NCBI GenBank assembly: GCA_012513545.1
Contig: JAAZCB010000381.1
Span: 1 to 14,134 of the forward strand
Source of the DNA: Clostridiaceae bacterium
GTDB taxonomy: Bacteria; Bacillota_A; Clostridia; Acetivibrionales; Acetivibrionaceae
Direction of reading: 5' to 3'
Length of the DNA: 14,134 nucleotides
Positions 6,898 through 13,655 of this stretch are shown piece by piece. A program made the translations under genes and the position numbers. The notes beneath the pieces were generated by a model, which did not search any database, was not told where the DNA came from, and was given only the letters and a program-made list of their open reading frames with translations. How positions within the stretch are numbered: position 1 is the stretch's first letter; each line of letters starts with the position of its first letter.

Positions 6898-6952
6898 TTA
6901 TCTGAATAACCTGGATTGGAATTTTACATACCAATTCAGGTTATTTAGATAA
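6898..6952. terminator. Long hairpin between convergent genes, likely bidirectional terminator
   Basis: Arms 6898-6919 and 6931-6952 pair over 22 bp in RNA, with two G-U positions, around an 11-nt loop. It lies in the 115-bp gap where the acyltransferase (+) and ketoreductase (-) meet. There is no strong U-tract on either side. An outer 7-bp pair (TTATGCT 6866-6872 with AGCATAA 6954-6960) may extend it. Confidence 0.6.
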
Positions 6953-6969
6953 AAGCATAAGTCGCCATA

Positions 6970-7731
6970 TTAATGTGCCAGGTAACCACCATCTACTATC
7001 ATTGATGTGCCCGTTATAAATCCTGAAACATCGCTAAGTAGGAAAGCAGCTGCATATGCAACATCCTCGGGTTTACCAATCCCCATAATCTGTCTCTTTA
7101 AAAGCTCGCTTTCAATATCCGTTTTACCAACAAGCTCCTTTAGCCCGTCATAAATCTGGGTTTTTATCATACCAGGTGCAATAGCATTAATTCTTATTTT
7201 TTTTGGTGCAAGCTCAAGAGCAATTGATCTTATAGCACTTTCCAATGCTCCTTTACTCGCACAGTATGCAGTCAGCCCCTTTGCCCCTACCCTGCTGGAT
7301 ATTGACGATATTGCAACAATACTGCCCCCATTGTCGTTATATTTTCTTTTTGAAAAGTGTTTTACCAGCTCAAGAAAAGAATAAACATTGGTAGACATAA
7401 TATTCTTTACATCCTCAATTTTCAAGTGCTGCAAAGGCATAGTCATTGATATCCCGGCCGAATGTACCAATCCGTTCAATCTAATGCCTTCGCTGCAAAC
7501 CTTGTCTAGCATGCTTTCTATCTGGTACAGTTGGTTAAGGTCCAAAGGGTAGAAGATGTGGTTGCCAGGTTCAAGTGCATTATAGGTTTCGATCAGATTT
7601 TTTTCATTTCTCGCCACTAAAATAATGTTTGCACCAAGTTTACTAAGATAAATAGAAATCTCTTTTCCTATTCCTGCTGAAGCACCGGTTACCAGAATAT
7701 ATTTACCGGTTAAATCCATAGCATTAATCAT
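6970..7731 (-). CDS. SDR-family 3-ketoacyl-ACP reductase (FabG-like)
   Basis: A 253-residue classical short-chain dehydrogenase. The Rossmann loop TGASAGIG is at 15-22, and Arg41 after the second strand favours NADPH. The usual NNAG is replaced by HSAG (90-93). The catalytic tetrad keeps FabG spacing: Asn115, Ser143, Tyr156 and Lys160 (YCASK). The PGMIKT and VDGG motifs are in place. It probably reduces the 3-ketoacyl-ACP made by the neighbouring KAS III enzyme to 3-hydroxyacyl-ACP. Its ATG overlaps the ketosynthase stop codon by one base (TAATG), and GGGAG lies 10 nt upstream, so the two are translationally coupled. It is the last gene of the ACP-ketosynthase-reductase unit. A housekeeping fabG would be expected with fabD/fabF, which are not here. 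Confidence 0.9.
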   Translation of the reverse strand: MINAMDLTGKYILVTGASAGIGKEISIYLSKLGANIILVARNEKNLIETYNALEPGNHIFYPLDLNQLYQIESMLDKVCSEGIRLNGLVHSAGISMTMPLQHLKIEDVKNIMSTNVYSFLELVKHFSKRKYNDNGGSIVAISSISSRVGAKGLTAYCASKGALESAIRSIALELAPKKIRINAIAPGMIKTQIYDGLKELVGKTDIESELLKRQIMGIGKPEDVAYAAAFLLSDVSGFITGTSMIVDGGYLAH

Positions 7732-8780
7732 TAATGGTCATCTCCCGTAAAATACTCACTTGTATATATCATAGGGAGGCAGGATGACTTGTCTATTTCA
7801 AGATAAATACCACCCCATGACAGTCCTACTCCAAAACCACAAAGGAACAGCCTGATACGATCGTTTGACTCATCGCCACCAAGGGCATCTACCAGTGTCA
7901 CAGGAATGGATTCTCCACTTGTATTTCCATACCTGTCAATTGAAATGGGTACCTTTTCTATTGGTATCTTTAATTTCCTTACAAGCTGCTTCAAAATAAA
8001 AAGGTTAGCCTGGTGGAAAACGTACATATCTACATCATCTCTGTTAATATTATATTGCGACATAAAACTGTTTATAGTACGTGGTACATCAGTAATTGTA
8101 AAAGAGAAAACCTCCGAGCCATCCATTGCCAATTCACAGAATGCACCGGTAAGATTCCGGCCTCTGCTCCTTGCATGTCCCGCAGGGACCATTATAGCTT
8201 TATAACCGCTTCCCTTGGTCTTCAAAAAGTACTTTATTTCTTTTCCTTCCGATCTTTCCAGTGCAGTAGCTGAGCCTCCATCACCAAATATCATTGCTGT
8301 TGAACTATCGTTCTGATTGATTCCGAAATTGCTTGTATCTCCAACCAGCAAAAGTACCCTTTCAAGGTCCTGGGTTGAAATCATTGCGGCTGCCAGCCAT
8401 ATTCCGTATACGTAGGCCGAACAACCAAGATTAACATCAAACGCAATGCAATCCTCCTTAAGCCCGAGACGGTGCTGCAATACACACGCCGTTGCAGGCG
8501 TTGCATAGTCAGGTGTTTGCGTGATCATTATCAAAGCATCAATTGAAGACGGCTCCCAGTTCAATTTATCCATAAGCTTTTTTGCAGCAACATAGCACAA
8601 ATCAGAGGCACATTGCTCATCATAAGCTACATGTCTGGTTTTAACCCCTGTCATATTTATAAATTTTGATACATTTTCCTCTCCAAACACGTCATTATAA
8701 TCAGTATTTTTTACCAAGCGCTCAGGTACCGCACTTGCTATACCTTTAACCTCAACATTTTTAATTATCCCTGTCGCCAA
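7731..8780 (-). CDS. 3-oxoacyl-ACP synthase III family protein (KAS III/FabH-like)
   Basis: A thiolase-fold condensing enzyme that joins an acyl-CoA starter to malonyl-ACP to give a 3-ketoacyl-ACP. Numbered from the ATG at 8795, the triad is complete: Cys125 in FDVNLGCSAYVYG, His261 in VFHQAN and Asn291 in YGNTSGESIP. The C-terminal GFGVGLSWGGIYLE is also typical. Two starts compete. The ATG at 8795 overlaps the ACP stop (ATGA, 354 aa). The TTG at 8780 has GAGGTGG 6 nt upstream (349 aa), and I favour it because the ATG has no ribosome binding site. Coupling to the ACP gene upstream and to the reductase downstream suggests one unit that makes a short 3-hydroxyacyl-ACP. Starter specificity cannot be read by eye. 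Being paired with a private ACP and reductase, it looks like a specialised enzyme rather than the housekeeping FabH. Confidence 0.9.
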   Translation of the reverse strand: MATGIIKNVEVKGIASAVPERLVKNTDYNDVFGEENVSKFINMTGVKTRHVAYDEQCASDLCYVAAKKLMDKLNWEPSSIDALIMITQTPDYATPATACVLQHRLGLKEDCIAFDVNLGCSAYVYGIWLAAAMISTQDLERVLLLVGDTSNFGINQNDSSTAMIFGDGGSATALERSEGKEIKYFLKTKGSGYKAIMVPAGHARSRGRNLTGAFCELAMDGSEVFSFTITDVPRTINSFMSQYNINRDDVDMYVFHQANLFILKQLVRKLKIPIEKVPISIDRYGNTSGESIPVTLVDALGGDESNDRIRLFLCGFGVGLSWGGIYLEIDKSSCLPMIYTSEYFTGDDH

Positions 8781-8786
8781 AATATT

Positions 8787-8793
8787 CCACCTC
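8787..8793 (-). promoter_or_regulatory. Ribosome binding site favouring a TTG start for the ketosynthase
   Basis: GAGGTGG on the minus strand, overlapping the end of the ACP gene. GAGGTG is fully complementary to the 16S 3' end and lies 6-7 nt before TTG at 8780. The upstream ATG at 8795 lacks such a site and would depend on coupling to the ACP stop. Confidence 0.55.
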
Positions 8794-9010
8794 ATTCCAT
8801 TCTGTCAATTATATCCTTTACAGTTTTAAAACCGTTGACCTCACGTGCTGTAATTTCCTTTCCAAAAAGACTGTCAAACATGGCAATTGTGGATATAACA
8901 GCTATTGAGTCCCATTCACTTATTTCATCCAATACAGTATCCGTATCCAATGAATCTTTTTCAAGGTCCAATAATTCTTCAAGAATATTAAGCTTTTCTT
9001 TTATATCCAT
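8792..9010 (-). CDS. Acyl carrier protein (specialised, 72 aa)
   Basis: A small acidic four-helix carrier that holds acyl chains on a phosphopantetheine arm. The attachment serine is Ser35 in EWDSIAVIS, followed by FDSLFGKEITAREVNGFKTVKDII, as expected for helices II-III of the ACP fold. At 72 residues it is slightly shorter than housekeeping AcpP (75-80), and it has W33-D-S-I instead of the usual D-S-L. That pattern is seen in carrier proteins of specialised clusters. The ATG at 9010 follows AAGGAG (9019-9024 on the minus strand) with an 8-nt spacer. It is the first gene of the minus-strand operon and its stop lies inside the ketosynthase's translation signals. It needs a phosphopantetheinyl transferase from elsewhere in the genome. 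Likely partners are the ketosynthase, the reductase and one or both condensation-like proteins. Confidence 0.92.
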   Translation of the reverse strand: MDIKEKLNILEELLDLEKDSLDTDTVLDEISEWDSIAVISTIAMFDSLFGKEITAREVNGFKTVKDIIDRME

Positions 9011-9308
9011 ATTCAGCTCTCCTTTTATCCATTTAATAATTCAATACCAGTGAACTCAAAGACTTTACATAATAAGATATGCAACTTTACGGAAATATGT
9101 GAAGTGCAATTTCCAAATACGTTTCATAAAACGAATTTGTTTCATAAGCATCAAATAGTAACATTTTTATGTTCTTTCAAGTAATATAATACTACAAAAG
9201 TATAACTGGATTGCTTTAGGAACCCTGAAATGATCAGATTTGTTATGCTTTTATAATTTGAGTCTTAAACTAATAACTCAATAATTTGAATATAGTGGAG
9301 TTGTATAT
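9011..9308. promoter_or_regulatory. Divergent control region of the acyl locus
   Basis: A 298-bp gap between the divergent ACP operon and the second acyltransferase. Visible elements are an inverted repeat GGAAAT/ATTTCC (9091-9096 with 9109-9114), a palindrome CGTTT-cata-AAACG (9120-9133), and a 9-bp direct repeat GTTTCATAA (9121-9129 and 9139-9147) with an 18-bp period. There are also two plus-strand TATAAT boxes (9185-9190 and 9252-9257) without good -35 elements. The repeats sit where a regulator could control both directions. No known operator is recognised. Confidence 0.4.
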
Positions 9309-10649
9309 ATGGAAACGAAATTTGCCGATACTGATACTTTGCCGGTCAATGCCCATGATATCTGCAATTATGCTGCTAAGTACGGGTTTGCCAGTTACCA
9401 GATCCAAACAATAATGAAGCTCGAAGGCAGGCTAAACTATAACACGCTTGTACGGTCAGTTATGTTGTCAGTTGAACAGGAACCTGTTTTTATATGCCGC
9501 TTTGTTGAAAATGACCCACCTTTCTGGAAACGTATAGATAATATAAACGAAGATATGCTCTGCAGCTATGAAGAGACTGAAAATACAAATTATTCAATAA
9601 GGCTTTTCCTGCAAAGCCCAATGGAGCTTGATAAAGACCCAGGCTTGAAAATAAGGCTGATACGGTCGAAAGAGTATGACACCCTGTGTTTAAAAATCAA
9701 TCACATGTGTACCGACGGTGCAGGTGTAAAAGAGTATATCCAGTTGCTTTCTTCCATTTATTCCACTCTGGAAAAGAATCATGAAGTTTTCATACCGATT
9801 CAGAGGGTAGCAGGAAGAAAAGACCAGGATATACTATTTCGTGAGCTTGGCATTAATAATCCCGAGACCCTTCTAGATCCTGAAAAGATTACCCCTAAAA
9901 CCATGTGGGTATTCCCACTATGGCATGGCGGAACAAACGTTACGCGATACGCCGTAAAAAGGCTCCCTTATGGGCAACTGGATATATTATCAAGGTACGG
10001 GAAGGAAAGAGGAGCCACTATTAATGATTTAATTCTCACTGCCTACTACAGAGCTATGTTCGAAATTTCCAACCCACCCTACAACGTACCAATGGACATC
10101 TCAACCACAGTTGATTTACGCCGTTATCTGCCGGGTCATAAAACTGAAGCAATAAGAAATTTCTCGGCAGGGTTTATTACAAGAATACCCAGGATTAAGT
10201 CTGAAGCTTTTGGCGGAACCTTATCGAGGGTAAAGCTTGAAGTTGAAAAAATAAAAAAAGAATATCCAGGTCTTCATAATGCAATGGGTGGTGAATGGAT
10301 AGAAAAGATGAACTTCTTCCACATTAATGCTTATTTTAGGGATTCCTACAAAATAAATGAGTTTTTATCGATGTCTTTTCCGGTTCTGTTCGGAAACTTA
10401 TGCTTGCCGGGTTTATCAAATTTAGGTTATATTTCAAAAGCTTTGATTAAGTTCGGTGAAACTACCGTCACAGACGCCTATGTGTTGCCTCCTGCAGTAA
10501 GGGCACCTGGATTTCTGCTGCTTGTCTCTAGTTATAATGGTGTAATGACCTTGTCAACAGGTTACTACAAAAACGCTATACGACGCAAAGATGTAGAACG
10601 CGTCCTAAATGGAGTTGAAAAGGAATTAACAGCACTTGGCAGGAGTTAA
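9309..10649 (+). CDS. Stand-alone condensation-like (HxxxD) acyltransferase
   Basis: A 446-residue single-domain relative of NRPS condensation domains and alcohol acyltransferases. The catalytic motif NHMCTDGAG gives His132 and Asp136. The conserved block VDLRRYLPGHKTEAIRNFS is at 268-286. It is a clear paralog of the protein at 5304-6854, matching it from HDICNYAAKYG (16-26) to near the C-terminus and lacking only that protein's N-terminal extension. The ATG at 9309 follows GTGGAG (9295-9300) with an 8-nt spacer. It is divergent from the ACP-ketosynthase-reductase operon and is followed after 150 bp by a thioesterase on the same strand. Acyl transfer from the neighbouring ACP to an alcohol or amine is the likely reaction; donor, acceptor and product are unknown. 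Two paralogs could act on different acceptors or form a heterodimer. Confidence 0.85.
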   Translation: METKFADTDTLPVNAHDICNYAAKYGFASYQIQTIMKLEGRLNYNTLVRSVMLSVEQEPVFICRFVENDPPFWKRIDNINEDMLCSYEETENTNYSIRLFLQSPMELDKDPGLKIRLIRSKEYDTLCLKINHMCTDGAGVKEYIQLLSSIYSTLEKNHEVFIPIQRVAGRKDQDILFRELGINNPETLLDPEKITPKTMWVFPLWHGGTNVTRYAVKRLPYGQLDILSRYGKERGATINDLILTAYYRAMFEISNPPYNVPMDISTTVDLRRYLPGHKTEAIRNFSAGFITRIPRIKSEAFGGTLSRVKLEVEKIKKEYPGLHNAMGGEWIEKMNFFHINAYFRDSYKINEFLSMSFPVLFGNLCLPGLSNLGYISKALIKFGETTVTDAYVLPPAVRAPGFLLLVSSYNGVMTLSTGYYKNAIRRKDVERVLNGVEKELTALGRS

Positions 10650-10785
10650 TTTCCACTTTGAATTGTACAAACATAGAATATTTGAACTATTGGTATTCGC
10701 AGCCTGAATAGTTTATCATTAAGTCAATGCAAACAGGCTAATGCAGACAATGTTACGAAGCAGCAAAAATGTTTATTGGAGAGGC

Positions 10786-10790
10786 AGGAG
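10786..10790 (+). promoter_or_regulatory. Ribosome binding site of the thioesterase gene
   Basis: AGGAG, 9 nt before the ATG at 10800. It decides against the upstream in-frame TTG at 10776, which has no ribosome binding site. Confidence 0.65.
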
Positions 10791-10799
10791 CGATACAGA

Positions 10800-11228
10800 A
10801 TGGCTACAGAAATATATTTTCCTGTCAAGGTTACAGAAATAGATTTATATGGTGTTGTCCATCATGCCAAATATCCAAAATGGTTTGAATTGGGAAGGCT
10901 GGATTTTTTAAATAAAGCAGGTATTCCTATCAGCATGTTGAACACTCTTGGACTTTTTTTTCCTCTTGTTGATATGAGATGTGAATACAAAAGCCCTGCA
11001 AAATTAGGCTATACAGTAATAGTTATAACTGAACTGACAAGTTTGTCATGTGTTAAATTAACCTTTGAATATAGAGTTTTAAATGTTCTAAGAAGAAAAG
11101 TACTTGCAACAGGTAAAACTTCCCATGCGTGGACCAATAAAAAGTTTGAACCTTTGAATTTGGAAAAAGCTGCTCCTGAAATCTACACAAGACTGAAGCA
11201 GCTTGTTAAAGCGGGCAGGAGCGATTAG
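10800..11228 (+). CDS. Hotdog-fold acyl-CoA/acyl-ACP thioesterase (4HBT, YbgC-like)
   Basis: A 142-residue single hotdog-domain protein. The active-site helix region reads EIDLYGVVHHAKYPKWFELGRLDFL, matching the 4-hydroxybenzoyl-CoA/YbgC pattern Dx2GVVxHxxYxxxxExxR. The Asp of IDLYG is the likely catalytic residue, and the usual Tyr-His of GVVYH is His-His here. Such enzymes hydrolyse short or medium acyl-CoA or acyl-ACP thioesters. The ATG at 10800 is supported by AGGAG at 10786-10790 and by the homology start. It lies 150 bp after the second acyltransferase in the same direction, with no clear terminator between, so it may be co-transcribed. In this locus it could release a free acid or clear mis-loaded ACP. 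The gene is bracketed by a 12-bp direct repeat (10783-10794 and 11214-11225), the second copy lying in its last codons. Confidence 0.85.
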   Translation: MATEIYFPVKVTEIDLYGVVHHAKYPKWFELGRLDFLNKAGIPISMLNTLGLFFPLVDMRCEYKSPAKLGYTVIVITELTSLSCVKLTFEYRVLNVLRRKVLATGKTSHAWTNKKFEPLNLEKAAPEIYTRLKQLVKAGRSD

Positions 11229-11285
11229 CCTCACTCAACAGTCATAATTAATCCTCCCGTTTTTAAGACTCCGTTCGAAAGAGGG

Positions 11286-11323
11286 AAAATAAAAAATTCC
11301 CTTCATTAAATATAATGAGGGAA
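11286..11323 (-). terminator. Rho-independent terminator of the flagellar rod operon
   Basis: The stem TTCCCT-t-CATT (11297-11307) pairs with AATGAGGGAA (11314-11323), 10 bp with one bulge and a 6-nt loop. On the minus strand it is followed directly by TTTTTTATTTT. It lies about 95 bp after the flgJ stop and about 70 bp after the convergent thioesterase gene, so it may also slow transcription from the left. Confidence 0.8.
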
Positions 11324-11417
11324 ATAACTGCAAATACAATCAATAGAATTCTTATAAGTTGTGACTTTTATTCATCCTTAAAATAAATTAACTCCCTGTG
11401 CTTAACCGGTTAATCTA

Positions 11418-11774
11418 TTATGGGTCATTTTTTGAAAACTGCCTCCAAAGCTGCTTATATAAGTCATCTGCCAGTCCGTAGCTCCTGTTTTTTGATGCTT
11501 CTTCAATTATTTTATCATCCAGCATACCCTCAAAAATATCCCGTCCTATGCCGTCAGGTATTAAACCGGCCTTTGGGACCGTTGCTTTCATTTGCTTATA
11601 TATTATCCCAAGAAGTATACCTTCAAACTCTTTGCATACCTTCTTCAATTCCTTCTCATCTTTACTTTTCATTACACTTTCCAGACGGTTTTCAAAATCC
11701 TTGCTTTCCGCTTTATTAACTGCAGAAGATGCGGAACTATTAATCTGATTGAGGTTTATTTTACTTATATCCAT
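11418..11774 (-). CDS. flgJ: FlgJ-type rod-binding protein (single domain)
   Basis: A 118-residue protein consisting of the rod-binding domain found in the N-terminal half of enterobacterial FlgJ. The core LKKVCKEFEGILLGIIYKQMKATVPKAGLIPDGIGRDIFEGMLDDKIIEEASKNRSYGLADDLYKQL (residues about 43-109) fits that family, including the FEGILLxxxxKxM and GRDIFEGMLD blocks. The muramidase domain of proteobacterial FlgJ is missing, which is normal in many Gram-positives. It should act as a rod cap or scaffold during assembly of the flagellar rod. The ATG at 11774 follows AAGGGA with an 8-nt spacer. It is the last gene of the operon after flgF and flgG, 62 bp after flgG, and is followed by a terminator. 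Confidence 0.88.
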   Translation of the reverse strand: MDISKINLNQINSSASSAVNKAESKDFENRLESVMKSKDEKELKKVCKEFEGILLGIIYKQMKATVPKAGLIPDGIGRDIFEGMLDDKIIEEASKNRSYGLADDLYKQLWRQFSKNDP

Positions 11775-11836
11775 TTTTATAATCCCTTCCCTTGCATTTA
11801 TCCACAGTATTAAACCGAGTTAACAAAGACTAAAAG

Positions 11837-12637
11837 CTATCTTTTAAGGTTGTTAGCCATGCCGAGCATGTCGTCAGCGGACTGGATTGCCTTGGAATTA
11901 ATTTCATATGCCCTTTGAGCAACAATAAGCTTTACCATTTCTTCTACAACCTGAACATTTGAGGATTCAAGAAAGTATTGTTTTATATTGCTTCTGACGC
12001 CCATCTCCTCATCCGGCACCGGCTCTCCGGTAGCAGAATTGGTTATATAGGAATTGCCCCCAATACTTTCAAGAGCATATCTGTTTGGAAATTTAACCAC
12101 ACCCAGCCTTTGCCCTAGTGGAATAATTGCCCCGGTATCATCCATATAGCTAAGTTCACCCTCAGGTGTAGCTATCAGCTTTGAAACATCTGTGTCTAAA
12201 TAAATTTCAGAACCAGTGCTGTCCAATACAGCGTAACCATCCGCTGTAGTCAGCATATTGCCGTTATCGGTAACACTCACTTTAAAGCTGCCGTCACGAG
12301 TGTATACAACATCCCTGTTATAACCTCTGACCATAAAAAAACCTTCTCCGTCTATGGCAAAATCCAAAGGATTATCAGTCTTTTCAAGATTTCCTGTCTG
12401 AAAACTTTTTGAAGTAGCTAATGCTACAGTACCATGACCTACCTGCAGGTTCACAGGCCTACCTTCATTTTCCAGTAGATACGCTCTGTTCAGAGTTTCA
12501 TAAAGCATATCCTTGAACTCCACCCTTTCCTTTTTATAACCTGTAGTGTTTACATTGGAAAGATTATTTGATATAACGTCAACATTAAGCTGCTGTGCAA
12601 TCATTCCTGAACCTGCGGTCCAAAGTGCTCTCATCAT
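11837..12637 (-). CDS. flgG: Flagellar basal-body distal rod protein FlgG (FlhP-like)
   Basis: A 266-residue rod protein of the flagellar axial family, exported by the flagellar type III system and assembled into the distal rod. The N-terminus MMRALWTAGSGMIAQQLNVDVISNNLSNVNTTGYKKERVEF carries the signature Flg_bb_rod motif. The middle has NPLDFAIDGEGFFMV and YTRDGSF, and the C-terminus ESSNVQVVEEMVKLIVAQRAYEINSKAIQSADDML is the conserved helical end. The length is near the usual 260 residues. The ATG at 12637 follows a perfect AGGAGG (12647-12652 on the minus strand) with a 9-nt spacer; that site overlaps the flgF stop codon, so the two genes are tightly linked. The second ATG (12634) is less likely because of its longer spacer. 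Confidence 0.93.
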   Translation of the reverse strand: MMRALWTAGSGMIAQQLNVDVISNNLSNVNTTGYKKERVEFKDMLYETLNRAYLLENEGRPVNLQVGHGTVALATSKSFQTGNLEKTDNPLDFAIDGEGFFMVRGYNRDVVYTRDGSFKVSVTDNGNMLTTADGYAVLDSTGSEIYLDTDVSKLIATPEGELSYMDDTGAIIPLGQRLGVVKFPNRYALESIGGNSYITNSATGEPVPDEEMGVRSNIKQYFLESSNVQVVEEMVKLIVAQRAYEINSKAIQSADDMLGMANNLKR

Positions 12638-12650
12638 ATACGTTATCCTC

Positions 12651-13430
12651 CTATCTTACAGCGCCGACTTCATTTACTACCTTTTCCAGTGTGCCGTCCT
12701 GAGCCTGCAAAACCTTCTGATTTGCTTCATATGCCCGGATGGTCGTTATCATGCTAATCATTTCATTTATTGCATTGACATTTGATTGTTCCAGATAGCC
12801 CTGCTTAACAATCCCATTGAATTCCTTTTCCTCTGTATTTTCAGTTATTTCAACAAGATTTGATCCTATTTTCCTAAGAGTTGAAGTATCTGTAAAGTCT
12901 TTTATAAGGAGTCTATTTACCTCCTGTCCTTCCTCTATAATCCTGCCATCCTCAAGGACAGAAAAGTCTTCCGTCTGCAAAATGACAGGTCCGTTGGTTC
13001 CCATAACAGGATAGCCGTCCTTTGTAACAAGGTAGTTTTCTGCATTCAGAACAAAGGCTCCATCTCTTGTATATTGCTCCCTGAAGTTTCCTTCGTTATC
13101 CGGTACAGCTACCGTGAAAAATGCAGAATTGGATTCTCCAAGAGCCATATCAAGTTTTCCGTCAGTTTTTACCATTGGACCCTGCCTGTAAAATGTGAAC
13201 ACTTCTCCAACATCATTTCCAAGTTCAACATTCCCAACTTTTCCTGATGGATTTAAATTGCTTCTAGTGTCATTTATTCGCCTTATTAACGCATTGGGAA
13301 AAGCTTCGTATACTATAGTGTCCCTTTTGTACCCGTTAGTGTTAACATTGGCAAGGTTGTTTGAAATAGTATCCATTTGCTTGCTTCCGGCAAGCATACT
13401 CCATCCGGAGGTATATAGACCTCTTATCAT
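12651..13430 (-). CDS. flgF: Flagellar basal-body rod protein FlgF (FlhO-like)
   Basis: A 259-residue rod protein, paralogous to the downstream FlgG. It begins MIRGLYTSGWSMLAGSKQMDTISNNLANVNTNGYKRDTIVYEAF, the flagellar rod signature, and ends YLEQSNVNAINEMISMITTIRAYEANQKVLQAQDGTLEKVVNEVG, the conserved C-terminal helix. The central part (LDMALGESNSAFFTVAV) is more divergent than in FlgG and lacks the DGxGFF form, as expected for FlgF/FlhO. The ATG at 13430 follows GGGAG with a 7-nt spacer. It is the first gene of the rod operon, about 50 bp after a sigma-D-type promoter, and lies downstream of mreB/mbl, matching the mbl-flhO-flhP order known in Bacillus. FlgF and FlgG are hard to tell apart by sequence alone in Firmicutes, so the symbol rests partly on position. 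Confidence 0.88.
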   Translation of the reverse strand: MIRGLYTSGWSMLAGSKQMDTISNNLANVNTNGYKRDTIVYEAFPNALIRRINDTRSNLNPSGKVGNVELGNDVGEVFTFYRQGPMVKTDGKLDMALGESNSAFFTVAVPDNEGNFREQYTRDGAFVLNAENYLVTKDGYPVMGTNGPVILQTEDFSVLEDGRIIEEGQEVNRLLIKDFTDTSTLRKIGSNLVEITENTEEKEFNGIVKQGYLEQSNVNAINEMISMITTIRAYEANQKVLQAQDGTLEKVVNEVGAVR

Positions 13431-13487
13431 ATATTTTCTCCCGATTTTTTAAGCATTAAGATTTATCTCACAATTATCTCACATTGA

Positions 13488-13515
13488 ATATCGGAAATAG
13501 AAAAGAGATTCTTTA
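13488..13515 (-). promoter_or_regulatory. Sigma-D (flagellar) type promoter of flgF-flgG-flgJ
   Basis: On the minus strand, TAAA (13515-13512) is followed after 16 nt by TCCGATAT (13495-13488). That matches 7 of 8 bases of the sigma-D -10 GCCGATAT and lies within the 14-16 nt spacing known for Bacillus sigma-D promoters. The start point would be near 13480, about 50 nt before the FlgF ATG. It separates rod-gene control from mreB/mbl. Confidence 0.75.
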
Positions 13516-13523
13516 TAGAAACA

Positions 13524-13560
13524 ATAAAAAATGAGTCTGGTAAAAAATACTCCACACTCA
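13524..13560 (-). terminator. Probable terminator of mreB/mbl
   Basis: TGAGTCTGG (13532-13540) pairs with CCACACTCA (13552-13560): 5 bp plus 3 bp with one mismatch. On the minus strand it is followed by TTTTTTATTG. It lies about 95 bp after the mreB/mbl stop and just before the flgF promoter, so it would insulate the two. The stem is short, so read-through is possible. Confidence 0.5.
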
Positions 13561-13655
13561 ATTTTGATTGTTTTCATTTAATTAATTAGTATTAGACAAT
13601 AAAATAGTATCTACTCGTGCCTTGTTAAAAATTAGTTTATTATATGTGCATAAAG

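Noticed and set aside
7906..8273. Two overlapping plus-strand frames opposite the ketosynthase
   Set aside because: Both are antisense to strongly conserved KAS III sequence, with no ribosome binding site and no family resemblance.
5304..10649. Non-ribosomal peptide synthetase
   Set aside because: The two condensation-like proteins are stand-alone, with no adenylation, peptidyl carrier or NRPS thioesterase domain, and the only carrier protein is an ACP tied to a ketosynthase and reductase.
10685..10713. Hairpin AACTATT/AATAGTT between the second acyltransferase and the thioesterase as a terminator
   Set aside because: It is only a weak AT-rich 7-bp stem with a 15-nt loop and no U-tract; it could equally be chance.
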